Source: Tritonibacter mobilis (GTDB lineage: Bacteria > Pseudomonadota > Alphaproteobacteria > Rhodobacterales > Rhodobacteraceae). From it: a stretch of DNA of 64,000 nucleotides. Where the stretch lies: NCBI RefSeq assembly GCF_001681715.1, contig NZ_LNWY01000011.1:27158-91157 (forward strand). The letters are read 5' to 3'. The notes under the pieces are model-generated. The model saw nothing but the letters and a program-made list of their open reading frames with translations. It was not told the DNA's origin and ran no database searches. Below, piece after piece: positions 18,230 through 28,455 of the stretch; position 1 is the first letter of the stretch, and every line of letters begins with the position of its first letter. The position numbers were made by a program, and so were the translations under genes.

Positions 18230-19534
18230 ATGGGTGTTTCAAAAATCGCATTGACCTGCGCCTTGGCAACGGGCCTGACCGCCGGTGCCGCTTGGGCCGA
18301 GACTGAAATTCAGTGGTGGCACGCCATGGGCGGTGCCAATGGCGAGCGCGTGGACAAGATCGCGGCCGACTTCAACGCCAGCCAGTCCGACTACAAGATC
18401 GTGCCCACCTACAAGGGCAACTACACCGAAACCATGACCGCTGCCGTGGCGGCCTTCCGCGCCGGTGAGCAGCCGCATCTGGTGCAGGTGTTCGAGGTCG
18501 GCACCGCCACCATGATGGCCGCCAAGGGTGCGATCTACCCGGTCGAGCAGATGATGGCCGACGCGGGCGAGCCGTTTGACAAATCCGACTATCTGCCGGC
18601 GGTGATCTCCTACTACCAGACCCCCGAGGGTGAGTTGCTGTCGATGCCCTTCAACAGCTCCACCCCGGTGATGTGGTACAACGCCGACGCGCTGGAGGCT
18701 GCGGGCGTTGATGTCCCCGAAACATGGGATGACGTCAAAACCGCCGCACAGGCGCTGGTCGACAACGGCATGGAATGCGGCCTGTCCTTTGGCTGGCAGT
18801 CCTGGGTGATGATCGAGAACTTCTCCGCGTGGCACAACATGGAGATGGGCACCAAGGAAAACGGCTTTGCCGGGTTTGACACCGAATTTGTGTTCAACAA
18901 CGACAAGGTTGAGGCCCGCCTGGACGACATCGCCTCCATGAGCGAGGGCAACCTGTTCAAATACGGTGGCCGTCGCGGCGACAGCCTGCCGCTGTTCACC
19001 AATGGCGAATGCGGCATGTGGATGAACTCTTCGGCCTATTACGGCTCCATGGTGGAACAGGCGAAGTTCAAGTTCGGCCAGACCATGCTGCCGCTCGACA
19101 CCTCCGTCGCGGATGCGCCGCAGAACTCCATCATCGGTGGCGCGACCCTCTGGGCGCTGGCCGGTCACGAAGCTGAGGAATACAAAGGTCTGGCGAAATT
19201 CATGACCTATCTGTCCTCGGCTGAGGTGCAGGCTTGGTGGCATCAGGAAACCGGCTATGTTCCGATCACCACTGCCGCCTATGAACTGAGCAAGGAGCAG
19301 GGTTTTTATGACAAAAACCCCGGCACCGACACTGCGATCAAACAGCTGAGCCTCAACACGCCGACTCCGAACTCTCGCGGCATTCGTTTTGGTAACTTCG
19401 TGCAGGTGCGCGACGTGATCAACGAAGAGCTCGAAGCGCTCTGGGCTGGTGACAAGACCGCTGCCGAGGCGCTTGATACTGCGGTGGAACGCGGCAACGC
19501 ACTTCTGCGTAAGTTCGAACGCTCCGTGAAGTAA
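18230..19534 (+). CDS. ugpB: sn-glycerol-3-phosphate ABC transporter, binding protein
   Basis: A 434-residue periplasmic binding protein with a signal peptide ending at GAAWAE. IQWWHAMGGANGERVDKIAA, YKGNYTETMTAAVAAFRAG and the long family-1 fold match UgpB, which binds glycerol-3-phosphate and glycerophosphodiesters. GAGGAG lies close above the ATG. It heads an operon with ugpA, ugpE, ugpC and a glycerophosphodiesterase, in the usual order. A strong hairpin after the stop probably keeps this gene expressed above the rest. Confidence 0.95.
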   Translation: MGVSKIALTCALATGLTAGAAWAETEIQWWHAMGGANGERVDKIAADFNASQSDYKIVPTYKGNYTETMTAAVAAFRAGEQPHLVQVFEVGTATMMAAKGAIYPVEQMMADAGEPFDKSDYLPAVISYYQTPEGELLSMPFNSSTPVMWYNADALEAAGVDVPETWDDVKTAAQALVDNGMECGLSFGWQSWVMIENFSAWHNMEMGTKENGFAGFDTEFVFNNDKVEARLDDIASMSEGNLFKYGGRRGDSLPLFTNGECGMWMNSSAYYGSMVEQAKFKFGQTMLPLDTSVADAPQNSIIGGATLWALAGHEAEEYKGLAKFMTYLSSAEVQAWWHQETGYVPITTAAYELSKEQGFYDKNPGTDTAIKQLSLNTPTPNSRGIRFGNFVQVRDVINEELEALWAGDKTAAEALDTAVERGNALLRKFERSVK

Positions 19535-19546
19535 TCGCCCACGGCT

Positions 19547-19580
19547 CTCCCCGGTCTTGCAGTGATGCAGGGCCGGGGAG
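19547..19580 (+). terminator. intra-operon hairpin after ugpB
   Basis: CTCCCCGG pairs with CCGGGGAG, with an inner TGCA/TGCA, followed by a short T run at 19586-19590. It lies in the 88-base gap between ugpB and ugpA and may be an attenuator or mRNA-stabilising end. Confidence 0.65.
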
Positions 19581-19622
19581 GGCCGATTTTTATCCTTTTC
19601 CAGAAAGGACCCCGAGGCGCCT

Positions 19623-20504
19623 ATGCTGAAACGCGTCCATTTCCCCTCATCCCTGTTGCCCTACCTGCTGGTCGCGCCGCAAATCGCGATCACTTTGGTG
19701 TTTTTCATCTGGCCCGCCAGTCAGGCGGTCTATCAGTCGTTCCTCATTGAGGACGCCTTTGGTCTGTCGACCGAATTCGTCTGGTTCGAGAACTTCGAGC
19801 TATTGTTCGAGGACGACATCTACCTGGCCACCTTTGGCCGCACGATCTTCTTCTCCGCTGCCGTGGCGATCCTGTCGATGTCGATGGCGCTGATCCTTGC
19901 TGGCTTTGCCGACCGGGTCGTGCGCGGGGCGACGGCCTATCGCACACTCCTGATCTGGCCCTACGCTGTAGCGCCGGTTCTGGCGGGTGCGCTGTGGGTG
20001 TTCATGTTCAACCCGACGCTGGGGATCTTCCCCTATATCCTCGATTTTGTTGGCGTGGACTGGAACCACTATCTCAACGGCAATCAGGCGATGGCGCTGG
20101 TGGTCTTTGCCTCCGCATGGAAGCAGATCGCCTATAACTTCCTGTTCTATCTTGCCGCGATGCAGTCGATCCCGCGCTCGGTGATCGAGGCCGCCGCCAT
20201 TGATGGCGCAGGCCCGATCCGCAGGTTCAAGGATTTCATCTTCCCGCTGGTGTCGCCGACCACGTTTTTCCTGTTGGTTATCAACGCGGTCTATGCGTTT
20301 TTTGAAACCTTCGGCATCATCCACGCGGTGACGCAGGGCGGTCCTGCAAACTCCACCACCATCCTCGTCTACAAGGTGTTCAACGATGGCTTTGTCGGCC
20401 TTGATCTGGGTGGCTCTGCCGCGCAGTCGGTGATCCTGATGGTGCTGGTCATTGCCATGACCGTGGTTCAGTTCCGCTTTGTCGAGAGAAGGGTGCAGTA
20501 CTGA
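19623..20504 (+). CDS. ugpA: sn-glycerol-3-phosphate ABC transporter, permease UgpA
   Basis: A 293-residue inner-membrane permease with six predicted helices and the EAA loop near [20 protein letters not shown]. Family and gene order match UgpA. Its TGA overlaps the ugpE ATG by one base, so the two permease halves are coupled. It forms half of the channel for glycerol-3-phosphate. Confidence 0.95.
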   Translation: MLKRVHFPSSLLPYLLVAPQIAITLVFFIWPASQAVYQSFLIEDAFGLSTEFVWFENFELLFEDDIYLATFGRTIFFSAAVAILSMSMALILAGFADRVVRGATAYRTLLIWPYAVAPVLAGALWVFMFNPTLGIFPYILDFVGVDWNHYLNGNQAMALVVFASAWKQIAYNFLFYLAAMQSIPRSVIEAAAIDGAGPIRRFKDFIFPLVSPTTFFLLVINAVYAFFETFGIIHAVTQGGPANSTTILVYKVFNDGFVGLDLGGSAAQSVILMVLVIAMTVVQFRFVERRVQY

Positions 20505-21355
20505 TGGTTGAAAATCGACCCATCCTGAACATCGTCAGCCACATTGTCCTGATCCTCGGCATCGCCATCGTGGCGCTGCCGATCTGGATCACCTTTGTGG
20601 CCGCCACCCATGATGCGGTGCGCATGACACAAGCGCCGATCCCGCTCCTGCCGGGCAGTCATTTCTGGGAAAACTTCCAGCAAACGCTCTGGGGCTCCGG
20701 CCTGTCGGGCACCGAGATTGCCCCGGTCTGGCGGATGCTTCTGAACTCTCTGGCGATGGCGATGATGATCTCGCTGGGCAAGATCGCGATTTCGCTGATC
20801 TCGGCCTTTGCCATCGTCTATTTCAAGTTCCCGTTCCGCATGGGGTTCTTCTGGCTGATCTTCATCACCCTGATGCTGCCGGTTGAGGTGCGCATCCTGC
20901 CCACGTTTGAGGTGGTCGCGGATCTCGGCATGCTCAACAGCTATTGGGGGCTGTCGGTGCCGCTCATCGCCTCGGCCACCGCGACATTTATGTTCCGGCA
21001 GGTGTTCCTGACCATCCCGGACGAAATGCTCGAAAGCGCAAGGATCGATGGGGCAGGGCCGATGCGGTTCTTCTGGGACATCGTGATCCCGCTCAGCCGT
21101 ACCAATATCGCGGCGCTCTTTGTGATCCTGTTCATCTACGGCTGGAACCAGTACCTCTGGCCGCTGCTGATCACCACCGACACCGACATGACCACCATTG
21201 TCATGAGCATCAAACAGATGCTGGAGGCCGCAGAGCAATCCCCGCAATGGAACATCATCATGATGACGGCCCTTCTGGCGATGATCCCGCCGGTCTTTGT
21301 CGTCGTCGCAATGCAGAAGCTCTTTGTTCAGGGCCTCACCGAGACAGATAAATAG
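20504..21355 (+). CDS. ugpE: sn-glycerol-3-phosphate ABC transporter, permease UgpE
   Basis: A 283-residue permease with six predicted helices. The EAA loop is [20 protein letters not shown], followed by the partner-type C-terminus ([15 protein letters not shown]). It is the second channel subunit and pairs with UgpA. The ATPase gene follows after nine bases. Confidence 0.95.
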   Translation: MVENRPILNIVSHIVLILGIAIVALPIWITFVAATHDAVRMTQAPIPLLPGSHFWENFQQTLWGSGLSGTEIAPVWRMLLNSLAMAMMISLGKIAISLISAFAIVYFKFPFRMGFFWLIFITLMLPVEVRILPTFEVVADLGMLNSYWGLSVPLIASATATFMFRQVFLTIPDEMLESARIDGAGPMRFFWDIVIPLSRTNIAALFVILFIYGWNQYLWPLLITTDTDMTTIVMSIKQMLEAAEQSPQWNIIMMTALLAMIPPVFVVVAMQKLFVQGLTETDK

Positions 21356-21364
21356 GCATCCCAC

Positions 21365-22420
21365 ATGGCAAGCATTACCCTCAAGGATCTGGTGAAATCT
21401 TACGGTGACACCGAGGTCCTGCATCACATCGACGGCGCGATCAACGATGGCGAGTTCGTCGTCATCGTCGGCCCGTCGGGCTGCGGTAAATCCACCCTCC
21501 TGCGGATGATTGCGGGGCTGGAGACCGTGACCTCTGGCGACATTCAGATTGGCGACCGGGTGGTCAACAATCTGGAACCCGCCAACCGTGACATCGCGAT
21601 GGTGTTTCAGAACTACGCGCTCTATCCGCATATGTCGGTGCGTGAAAACATGGGCTACGGCCTGAAGATCCGCGGCAACAGCAAGGCCGACATCAACCGC
21701 CGCGTTGAAGAAGCCGCCGCGATCCTCGAAATCGGGCCTTATCTTGACCGCAAGCCCCGGCAATTGTCGGGCGGGCAACGGCAGCGGGTCGCCATGGGGC
21801 GCGCCATTGTGCGTGATCCGCAGGTGTTCCTGTTTGACGAACCACTCTCCAATCTGGATGCCAAGCTGCGGGTGCAGATGCGCCTTGAGATCCGCAAGCT
21901 GCAACAGCGCCTTGGCGTGACCTCGATCTACGTGACCCACGATCAGGTGGAGGCGATGACGCTGGGCGACCGGCTGATGGTGCTGAATGGCGGCTATGTC
22001 GAACAGTTCGGCACGCCCATTGAACTTTATGACCGCCCCGCCACGCTCTTTGTCGCGGGCTTCATCGGCTCTCCGTCGATGAACTTCCTGCCTGCCGAGG
22101 TCGCCTCGGGCATGGTGACGCTGGCCAATGGCGCGCGCCTTGCGGGTGGGGGCACCGCTTCGGGCAAGGTGACGCTGGGCCTGCGCCCGGAACACCTGAT
22201 CGCCGATGAGACGGGTCCCATCGAGATCAATGTGCAGCTTTGCGAACAGCTGGGTGCGATCACATTGCTGCATGGCCATCTAAGCGGCACTGATGTGGAA
22301 TGTGTGGCCAGCATGCCCGGTCACGTATCCGCCGCGCCCGGAACGCTGATGCGCTTTGCCATTGCGCCAGAACATCTGCATATGTTCGACACGCAGAGCG
22401 GTAAACGAGTGGACGCATGA
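21365..22420 (+). CDS. ugpC: sn-glycerol-3-phosphate ABC transporter, ATPase UgpC
   Basis: A 351-residue MalK/UgpC-type ATPase. Walker [10 protein letters not shown] near residue 38, signature LSGGQRQR, Walker [17 protein letters not shown], and a C-terminal TOBE-type regulatory domain (LGLRPEHL). In enteric bacteria this subunit can be inhibited by phosphate through its C-terminal region; that has not been shown here. Overlaps ugpQ in an ATGA junction. Confidence 0.95.
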   Translation: MASITLKDLVKSYGDTEVLHHIDGAINDGEFVVIVGPSGCGKSTLLRMIAGLETVTSGDIQIGDRVVNNLEPANRDIAMVFQNYALYPHMSVRENMGYGLKIRGNSKADINRRVEEAAAILEIGPYLDRKPRQLSGGQRQRVAMGRAIVRDPQVFLFDEPLSNLDAKLRVQMRLEIRKLQQRLGVTSIYVTHDQVEAMTLGDRLMVLNGGYVEQFGTPIELYDRPATLFVAGFIGSPSMNFLPAEVASGMVTLANGARLAGGGTASGKVTLGLRPEHLIADETGPIEINVQLCEQLGAITLLHGHLSGTDVECVASMPGHVSAAPGTLMRFAIAPEHLHMFDTQSGKRVDA

Positions 22421-23361
22421 GTCATTTTCCCCAAATCGACGCCTATCGTGGCGAAGCTGGGCTGATCCGAGTGATCGGCCATCGTGGTGCCCGTGGTGTC
22501 ATGCCTGAAAACACGCTGGAGGGCTTTCGCTTCACCTTCGATATCGGCGTCGACGCGCTGGAGTTCGATGTGGTGCTGTCCTCGGACGGTGTGCCGGTGA
22601 TCACCCACAATCACGCGCTGTCGCCAGCGGCGGTGCGCGATGCCGGGGGCGCTTGGATCGCACAGGACGACATTCAGGTCGCGGATCTGCCCTTGAGCGA
22701 GTTGCGCCGCCTCGATGTGGGTGGGCTCGACAGCCGGTCCACCTATGGGCGGCGGTTCCCCGATCAGGCGTTTTTGAGCGGGGTTCGCATCCCCACGCTT
22801 GCTGATCTCTGCGCGCTGGTGAAAGAGCCGCAATATGACCACGTTGCCCTGCTGCTGGAGCTCAAGACCGATCTGAGCGATCCGGATATCGCGGCAATCC
22901 GCGTGCAGCAGGTCTCGGCGGTGGTGGAGGTCGTGCGCGCCCATGGGCTGAGCGCGCGCACTGCGCTGCATAGTTTCGATTGGGCGCTTCTGGACGAATG
23001 CCGCCGTCAGGCCCCGGAGATGCCAACCTCCTATCTGTCCGAGGCCCCGCGCAGAACAGAAGGCGAGCAACCAGCAGGTGTCACCGATGTGACTGCCCTG
23101 CCTGAAGTGGTCGCCAAAGCCGGTGGTCAGATGTGGTGTCCGTGGTTTCAGGATGTCACGCCGGAGCTGTTGGCACAGGCCCGCGCGCTGTCGCTTCCGG
23201 TCACCGTCTGGACTGTCAATGAGACCGCCGATATCGAAGCGATGATTGATGCCGGTGTTGATGGGATCGTGACGGATTATCCGGGCCGGGTGCAGCGTCT
23301 CTTGCTGGAGCGCGGCCTGCGCTGGAGCGAACGTGTCCCGACACCCGCCATCGCGACATGA
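22417..23361 (+). CDS. ugpQ: glycerophosphodiester phosphodiesterase
   Basis: A 314-residue GDPD-family TIM barrel. The catalytic signature [18 protein letters not shown] lies at residues 23-40, followed by [11 protein letters not shown] and ITHNHAL with the metal ligands, and LLELKTD. It splits glycerophosphodiesters into glycerol-3-phosphate and an alcohol. No signal peptide, so it acts on imported substrate in the cytoplasm. Coupled by ATGA at both ends. Longer than E. coli UgpQ by about 65 residues. Confidence 0.9.
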   Translation: MSHFPQIDAYRGEAGLIRVIGHRGARGVMPENTLEGFRFTFDIGVDALEFDVVLSSDGVPVITHNHALSPAAVRDAGGAWIAQDDIQVADLPLSELRRLDVGGLDSRSTYGRRFPDQAFLSGVRIPTLADLCALVKEPQYDHVALLLELKTDLSDPDIAAIRVQQVSAVVEVVRAHGLSARTALHSFDWALLDECRRQAPEMPTSYLSEAPRRTEGEQPAGVTDVTALPEVVAKAGGQMWCPWFQDVTPELLAQARALSLPVTVWTVNETADIEAMIDAGVDGIVTDYPGRVQRLLLERGLRWSERVPTPAIAT

Positions 23362-24278
23362 GGGATATGAGCACAATGATCGGCACCGACTGGGCGTTTC
23401 AACGATATGAGAGCGTGCGCGCGACACTGCCGGATGCACGTTTTGCCGCTGCGTCGCATGAGGGGCGGGATCTGGGCGATACCGTCGATGACTATGATGC
23501 CTATATTCTTGATGCCTTTGGCGTGCTGAACCGAGGCGAGACCGCCATCGACGGCGCGGTCGAACGCATGGCAGCACTGCGCGCCTTGGGCAAACGGCTG
23601 GTGGTGCTGACCAATGCCGCCAGCTACACGCGCGCAGAGGTGCTGGCCAAATATCACCGGCTTGGCTTTGATTTCACCGCATCCGAGGTGGTTTCCAGCC
23701 GCGACGTGGCCTTTGCCGGGCTGCCGACGCTGCCCGAGGGCACTTGCTGGGCTGCGGCAGCGGCGCAGGAAGATGACTTTAGCGATGCGCCTTTGGGCGT
23801 GCAGATTGCACATCTCGCGGACAACCCGGACCTGCTGCACACCGCCGGGGGCTTTTTGCTGCTGTCATCCGCGCGCTGGGATGAGGCCGACACACGCGCA
23901 CTGACCGACGCGCTGCTGGAAAATCCGCGCCCGCTGGTGGTGGCCAACCCTGATCTGGTGGCCCCGCGCGAAGAGGGCCTGTCGCTGGAGCCGGGCCTTA
24001 TCGCGCATGACATCACCGAACGCACCGGCGGCAAGGCGATGTTCTTTGGCAAGCCCTTTGGCAATGCCTTTGACACCGCGTTGGCGCGGCTGGCGGACAT
24101 TCCCCGCGCCCGTATCGCCATGGTGGGGGATACGCTCCACACGGATGTGCTGGGTGGCGCTGCGGCGGGGATCGGATCTATTCTGATCACCGATCACGGG
24201 CTGTTCAGCGGCCATGATGTCGCGCCTTACATCGAGAAGAGCGCAATTCGACCGAGCTGGATCGTCGCAACGACGTAA
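23358..24278 (+). CDS. HAD-superfamily IIA phosphatase-like protein
   Basis: A 306-residue HAD class IIA protein. Motif I is YILDAFGVLNRG, with the nucleophile Asp52 kept but the usual second Asp replaced by Phe, as seen in some IIA subfamilies. LVVLTNAASYTRAEV gives motif II, KPFGNAFD the Lys motif, and IAMVGDTLHTDVLGGAAAG motif III. Context in the ugp operon suggests a glycerol-3-phosphate or related phosphatase that frees Pi inside the cell. Because motif I is atypical, catalysis is not certain. Confidence 0.8.
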   Translation: MRDMSTMIGTDWAFQRYESVRATLPDARFAAASHEGRDLGDTVDDYDAYILDAFGVLNRGETAIDGAVERMAALRALGKRLVVLTNAASYTRAEVLAKYHRLGFDFTASEVVSSRDVAFAGLPTLPEGTCWAAAAAQEDDFSDAPLGVQIAHLADNPDLLHTAGGFLLLSSARWDEADTRALTDALLENPRPLVVANPDLVAPREEGLSLEPGLIAHDITERTGGKAMFFGKPFGNAFDTALARLADIPRARIAMVGDTLHTDVLGGAAAGIGSILITDHGLFSGHDVAPYIEKSAIRPSWIVATT

Positions 24279-24334
24279 TCTCGTCAAAAAACGTCGGACG
24301 AAGGTTCGACCATACGCGAGGGCGGAACACAGGA

Positions 24335-25981
24335 TTGACGGCATTTTTGATACAGATCGCGGGCGCGGCAGCGCTCTTGCTGTGGGCGGTGCGACTGGTG
24401 CGCACCGGTGTGGAGCGTGCGTTTGCCACGCAACTCAGACAAGGCCTGAGGCGGGCATCGGATAACCGGCTGCTGGCGGCGATCTCTGGGCTGGTGTCGG
24501 CCATGCTGCTACAAAGCTCTACTGCCGTTGCGATGCTGGTCTCAAACTTTGCCAGCAAAGGCGCGCTGAGTGCTGCCGTGGGGGTGGCGATGCTGCTCGG
24601 TGCGGATCTCGGGTCCGCATTGGTGGCGCAGATCCTGCTGGCCCGTCCCGGCATATTGGTGCCTGCACTGCTGCTGGTAGGGGTTGCCCTGTTCTTGCGC
24701 AGCAACCAGCGCAAGCTGCGCCAGACTGGCCGCATCCTGATCGGACTGGCGCTGATCTTTGTCTCGCTTGATATGCTGCGCACGGCCACGGCACCGATTA
24801 TCCAGAGCGACGGCGCAGTGGCCGTCCTTGGCTATCTCGACAGTGATTTGCTGACCGCCTTCCTACTGGGTGCAGTCTTTGCGTGGGTGGTGCATTCCAG
24901 CGTTGCAGCCATCCTGCTGTTTGTAACCATGGTGGCGCAGGGGGCGCTGCCGCCGATGGCAGCGATGGCAATGGTTCTGGGGGCCAACCTTGGTGGCGCC
25001 ATGATCGCATTTGTGCTGACCTTGGCGGCCGATGTGCGCGCCCGCCGTATCGTGAGCGCCAATCTCGCGCTGCGCGGTGGTGGCGCCTTGGCTATGCTGC
25101 TTGCGCTCAATTTGGATGCGCTTGATCCCACATGGCTGGGGCAGGGCGCGGCGGTACAGGTGATGGGGCTGCATCTGGCCTTTAACCTTGCGTTGTGCCT
25201 GCTGGCGCTGCCGTTTGTCGGCCTCATTGCTCGCATGAGCAAAGGCGTGATGCGTGATCCCAACGTTCAGTCGCTGGGGCGCGGGATGAGTGCCTTGGAC
25301 CCCGCCGCCCTTGAAGATCCGCCGCGCGCACTTGGCTGCGCTGCGCGGGAACTGTTGCGGATGGGGGAGGTCATCGAGAAAATGCTGGTCGCCGCCATGG
25401 GCCTTTATGAGGTCTGGGACGACCGCGTCGCCAGTGCGATCCGTGACGAGGACAAAGCGCTGCGACAGATGCATCTGGACCTCAAACTCTATTTGGCGGG
25501 GATGAACCGTCACAAGCTGGATGACAGTGCCGTCAATGGCGCGATTGAGGCGTCGCTGATGGCGGCCAACCTTGAGGCCGCCGCCGATCAGGTGGCGCGA
25601 AAAATGACCGATCTGGCCCGCAAACTGTCGCATGAGGGGATCAGCTTTTCCAAAAGTGGCAAGCAGGAGATCGACGATTTTATGGACCGCATTCAGGCCA
25701 ACGTACAACTGGCGCTGACGGTGATGATGACGCGCAACCCTGATGATGCACGCGAGTTGGTTGCTGAGAAGGAAAGCATCCGCACTGCAGAGCAGAGACT
25801 ACAAAGCAAACACCTGACACGCCTGCGCGAAGGCGTGAGCGAAAGCATTGAGACCAGCGCCATTCATCAGGAAACCTTGCGCATCCTGAAACAGGTCAAT
25901 ACCTCCTTTGCGATGGCAGGCTATCCGATCCTCGATGAATCCGGTGATTTGCTCTCAAGCCGTTTGTCCTCACAAGGGTAG
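24335..25981 (+). CDS. Na/Pi cotransporter family protein with PhoU-like tail
   Basis: A 548-residue membrane protein. Two inverted NptA-type repeats carry QSSTAVAMLV near residue 55 and a second copy in which QSS has become HSS (VHSSVAAILL). The last 220 residues are soluble and helical, like PhoU. The start is TTG 24335; no ATG gives a full first helix. Bacterial members may move phosphate or regulate its balance. Placement after a glycerol-3-phosphate importer and a phosphatase suggests export or sensing of excess Pi. Confidence 0.8.
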   Translation: MTAFLIQIAGAAALLLWAVRLVRTGVERAFATQLRQGLRRASDNRLLAAISGLVSAMLLQSSTAVAMLVSNFASKGALSAAVGVAMLLGADLGSALVAQILLARPGILVPALLLVGVALFLRSNQRKLRQTGRILIGLALIFVSLDMLRTATAPIIQSDGAVAVLGYLDSDLLTAFLLGAVFAWVVHSSVAAILLFVTMVAQGALPPMAAMAMVLGANLGGAMIAFVLTLAADVRARRIVSANLALRGGGALAMLLALNLDALDPTWLGQGAAVQVMGLHLAFNLALCLLALPFVGLIARMSKGVMRDPNVQSLGRGMSALDPAALEDPPRALGCAARELLRMGEVIEKMLVAAMGLYEVWDDRVASAIRDEDKALRQMHLDLKLYLAGMNRHKLDDSAVNGAIEASLMAANLEAAADQVARKMTDLARKLSHEGISFSKSGKQEIDDFMDRIQANVQLALTVMMTRNPDDARELVAEKESIRTAEQRLQSKHLTRLREGVSESIETSAIHQETLRILKQVNTSFAMAGYPILDESGDLLSSRLSSQG

Positions 25982-26062
25982 CAATCGGCAGCCCCTTTGG
26001 TATCGGGCTGGAACGGGCGCGGACCTGCACCTGCGTGGTGTGCATTCAATAAGGATTTGAAA

Positions 26063-26638
26063 ATGAGAGATTTCCCCAAGATCTGGTTCTTGCGGCATGG
26101 TCAGACCGAATGGAACGCTGAACAGCGCGTGCAGGGGCAACTGGAATCTGATCTGACAGAATTGGGCATCGCGCATGCGCATCGGCAGGCGGAGTTGATG
26201 GCGCCTATTCTGCGTGATCAGCGACCGCCCTGTCTTGTCTCGCCGCTGCGCCGCGCCCAGCACACGGCGCGTATCGCACTTGGCACGCAGAGCTTTGTGA
26301 CCGAGCCTGCATTGGCAGAAGTCTATGCAGGCCAGTTTCAGGGGCTTACCCTTCAGGAAATCGCCGCGCGCTATCCTGAAATCGATGCCCGCGTTGACAC
26401 CCACCTCGATCTGTTTTGCGCCGCGCCCGAAGGCGAGGGATTTGCCGCGCTGCACGACCGCATTCTGGGCCTCTTGCAGCGTCTGGAAGCCCCAACCGTA
26501 TTGGTTGCGCATGGGCTGCTGGGGCAGGTGGTGCGTGGCTTGATATGCGGGCTGGAGCGTGACGAGATGGCGGCCCTGCCCAATGAACAGGGCTGTGTCT
26601 ATGTGCTTGAAGAGGGGCGCGAAACCGTGTTGCGCTGA
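26063..26638 (+). CDS. histidine phosphatase family protein
   Basis: A 191-residue phosphoglycerate-mutase-like phosphatase. The catalytic FLRHGQTEWN lies at residues 9-18, an SPLRRAQHTA motif follows, and the second His is in VLVAHGLLGQ. ATG 26063 was chosen because residues of the upstream extension are not family-like. It ends 78 bases before tRNA-Val. Substrate could be a sugar phosphate or nucleotide; it cannot be read from sequence. Confidence 0.85.
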   Translation: MRDFPKIWFLRHGQTEWNAEQRVQGQLESDLTELGIAHAHRQAELMAPILRDQRPPCLVSPLRRAQHTARIALGTQSFVTEPALAEVYAGQFQGLTLQEIAARYPEIDARVDTHLDLFCAAPEGEGFAALHDRILGLLQRLEAPTVLVAHGLLGQVVRGLICGLERDEMAALPNEQGCVYVLEEGRETVLR

Positions 26639-26677
26639 AGGCTGTCACATTTTCTCAAAAAACCTTGCGATGCCCTC

Positions 26678-26706
26678 TTGCACTTTCTCTCAGCATTCTC
26701 TAAATC
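26678..26706 (+). promoter_or_regulatory. sigma-70-type promoter of tRNA-Val
   Basis: TTGCAC at 26678-26683 and TAAATC at 26701-26706 are separated by exactly 17 bases and end ten bases before the tRNA. Confidence 0.5.
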
Positions 26707-26716
26707 CCCGCTCACC

Positions 26717-26792
<76 letters not shown>

Positions 26793-26866
26793 CCTTACCT
26801 CTTGAAAACAATGAGATTTATCAAATCTCGACACTGATGTACAAAGTGTTCCTTGGTCGTGTGAAC

Positions 26867-27877
26867 CTAGCGGTGTGCCTTCAGGTTCATAAAGTCCAGC
26901 ACATTTACGGCGTCGGTCATGTGTTCCGGCAGGTAGCGACCGTAGGTCGAGAACGTGATTGCTGTGTTGCTGTGGCCTAAAACTTGGCTCACTTTTTCCA
27001 ACGGCACACCACTGGCCAGCATCGTTACCGCCGCCGTGTGCCGCAGATCGTGGATCCGGACATGCCCGATCTTTGATCTGGTCACCGCACCTTGAAACCC
27101 TTTGCGGATCGACTTGATCTGCCCGCCGGCATATTCGACGACATGTTCTGAGAGGGCGGCTCGATACGCCACATCCAGCGCGGCGCGGGTGCTTGGGTTC
27201 ATCGGAACGACGGCGCGGCATTTCCTGGTCTGGGAATCTTCGAGCCTCAGATTGATTGTGCCCCGGTCAAAATCTACACGGTCCCAAGTGAGATCCAGAA
27301 TCGCGCCAACCCTCCCTGCGGTGCCGAGAAGCAGGATGAGAGCGATCCTAATGTGAGGTTCAATTGCACCATTTATCAGTGCGCGAGCTTCACCAGCGGA
27401 AAGGATGCGCTTGTCTGTCAGGGGTTTGGCAGGGCGCCATATCTTCGGCGCAGTTTCGATCATCCTGGTGTCGCAGGCGAATTTAAGAGCTGACCGAAGG
27501 TGGCCGAGTTCGGTGTGGACGGTGCCTTGGCTCTTCCCTGCTGCGCGGCGCAGCGTCTCGTACTCGATGCAGGTCTTTTTCACCACGTTGTCGGGGCGCA
27601 GGTGTCCGAAGTGGGGCAGAATTGCTTTCCCGGTCCACTTCATCGTCTCAGCCGTGGGCTTGCCCTCGAGGTCTTCCCGGTAGGCTTCCTAAATTTGCGC
27701 AATAGTCGGGTTCTGGGGGCGGCTCGAGAATGTGGCCGCGCGATAGACCTCTATCGCCTCGGATTCTGCTTCCTTTCTGGTGCGTGCCTCAAGTTTACGA
27801 CGCACTCGCTTTCCGTCCGGCCCCGTCCAGTAGACGCACAAGCCGCCGCGCAATCTTCCAATATTGACGTCTGGCAT
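26867..27877 (-). pseudogene. tyrosine recombinase (phage integrase) interrupted by one amber codon
   Basis: The reading frame encodes about 336 residues with one TAG at 27689-27691. Before it lies an Arm-type N-terminus (GRLRGGLCVYWTGPDGKRVR). After it come the core-binding domain and catalytic domain with Arg in GTAGRVGAILDL, HDLRHTAAV, LGHSNTAIT and the Tyr in STYGRY. Both sides of the stop are in the same frame and read IAQI-stop-EAYREDLEGK; Trp is the likely original residue (TGG to TAG). The catalytic part could restart at ATG 27643, but without the arm domain it would probably not integrate normally. Confidence 0.8.
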
Positions 27878-28038
27878 TCGAATTCCTCTACTTCTTTTTG
27901 TGGAATGCAGATCATGCGACCGATGCGGAATCCACGCAACTCGCCTCGTTTCACCAGTTGCCGGACGGTTTCGCCGGAGCAGCCCCAGCGTTCGCCGAGT
28001 TGGTCGGGAGTGAATGGCTTGGGTTGAATGTCAGGCAT
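27751..28038 (-). CDS. excisionase-like helix-turn-helix protein
   Basis: A 95-residue protein starting TPDQLGERWGCSGETVRQLV, then KRGELRGFRIGRMICIPQKE, an Xis/MerR-like winged helix of the kind that binds attachment sites or acts as a phage excisionase. Its 3-prime third overlaps the start of the integrase gene, which is common for xis-int pairs. The C-terminal 40 residues are not conserved-looking and may be a read-out tail. Confidence 0.65.
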   Translation of the reverse strand: MPDIQPKPFTPDQLGERWGCSGETVRQLVKRGELRGFRIGRMICIPQKEVEEFECQTSILEDCAAACASTGRGRTESECVVNLRHAPERKQNPRR

Positions 28039-28387
28039 CTCTTTTCTCCCGTTTCAGTGTGAGGGGCGTCATGCTGCACCTCGCTCTGCTCTCGCCCGTA
28101 CAATGTCCGCCTCGGCGCCCCTCCGGCAGCTTCTTGGGGTGGGTCCATTTGCCAGGGTGTGACATCCAGCGGCGACCAGAGGGGCACAGGCACGTGCAGG
28201 GCGGGTGCATGACCGCCAGCAGATCCCAACCCTCATTAAGGATACCGTCACGGACCTCGCAGATGATGTGTCGATTGGTCCGATCCTCTGCCGGAGCAAG
28301 GTCGCAGGACCAGACGTCATGGCCGAGGGCCAGCAGAGCGCGGCGAATGGTGCTGCTGGTTTCGCAGGCGACCAGTGCTTTAGCCAT
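28031..28387 (-). CDS. short methylase-like phage protein, probably truncated
   Basis: About 118 residues from ATG 28387 (an upstream ATG at 28453 is also possible). AKALVACETSSTIRRALLAL and GHDVWSCDLAPAED look like the nucleotide-binding start of phage cytosine-methylase-like proteins, and LLAVMHPPCTCLCPSG resembles their PPC motif. The usual second half is missing, and the final 30 residues do not look family-like, while another frame over the same bases does. I read it as a frameshifted or cut-down remnant that may still be translated. It overlaps the excisionase gene by eight bases. Confidence 0.45.
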   Translation of the reverse strand: MAKALVACETSSTIRRALLALGHDVWSCDLAPAEDRTNRHIICEVRDGILNEGWDLLAVMHPPCTCLCPSGRRWMSHPGKWTHPKKLPEGRRGGHCTGESRARCSMTPLTLKREKRDA

Positions 28388-28455
28388 TGAGGCCACCTTG
28401 CACCAAAGTCGGCGCGGGCAATTGGCCGTTGTAGGGGCAATCTGGATGGCCATCG

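Noticed and set aside
20468..22279. 603-codon minus-strand frame opposite ugpE and ugpC
   Set aside because: Rich in His, Arg and Asp as typical of antisense frames in GC-rich DNA; the plus-strand genes are certain.
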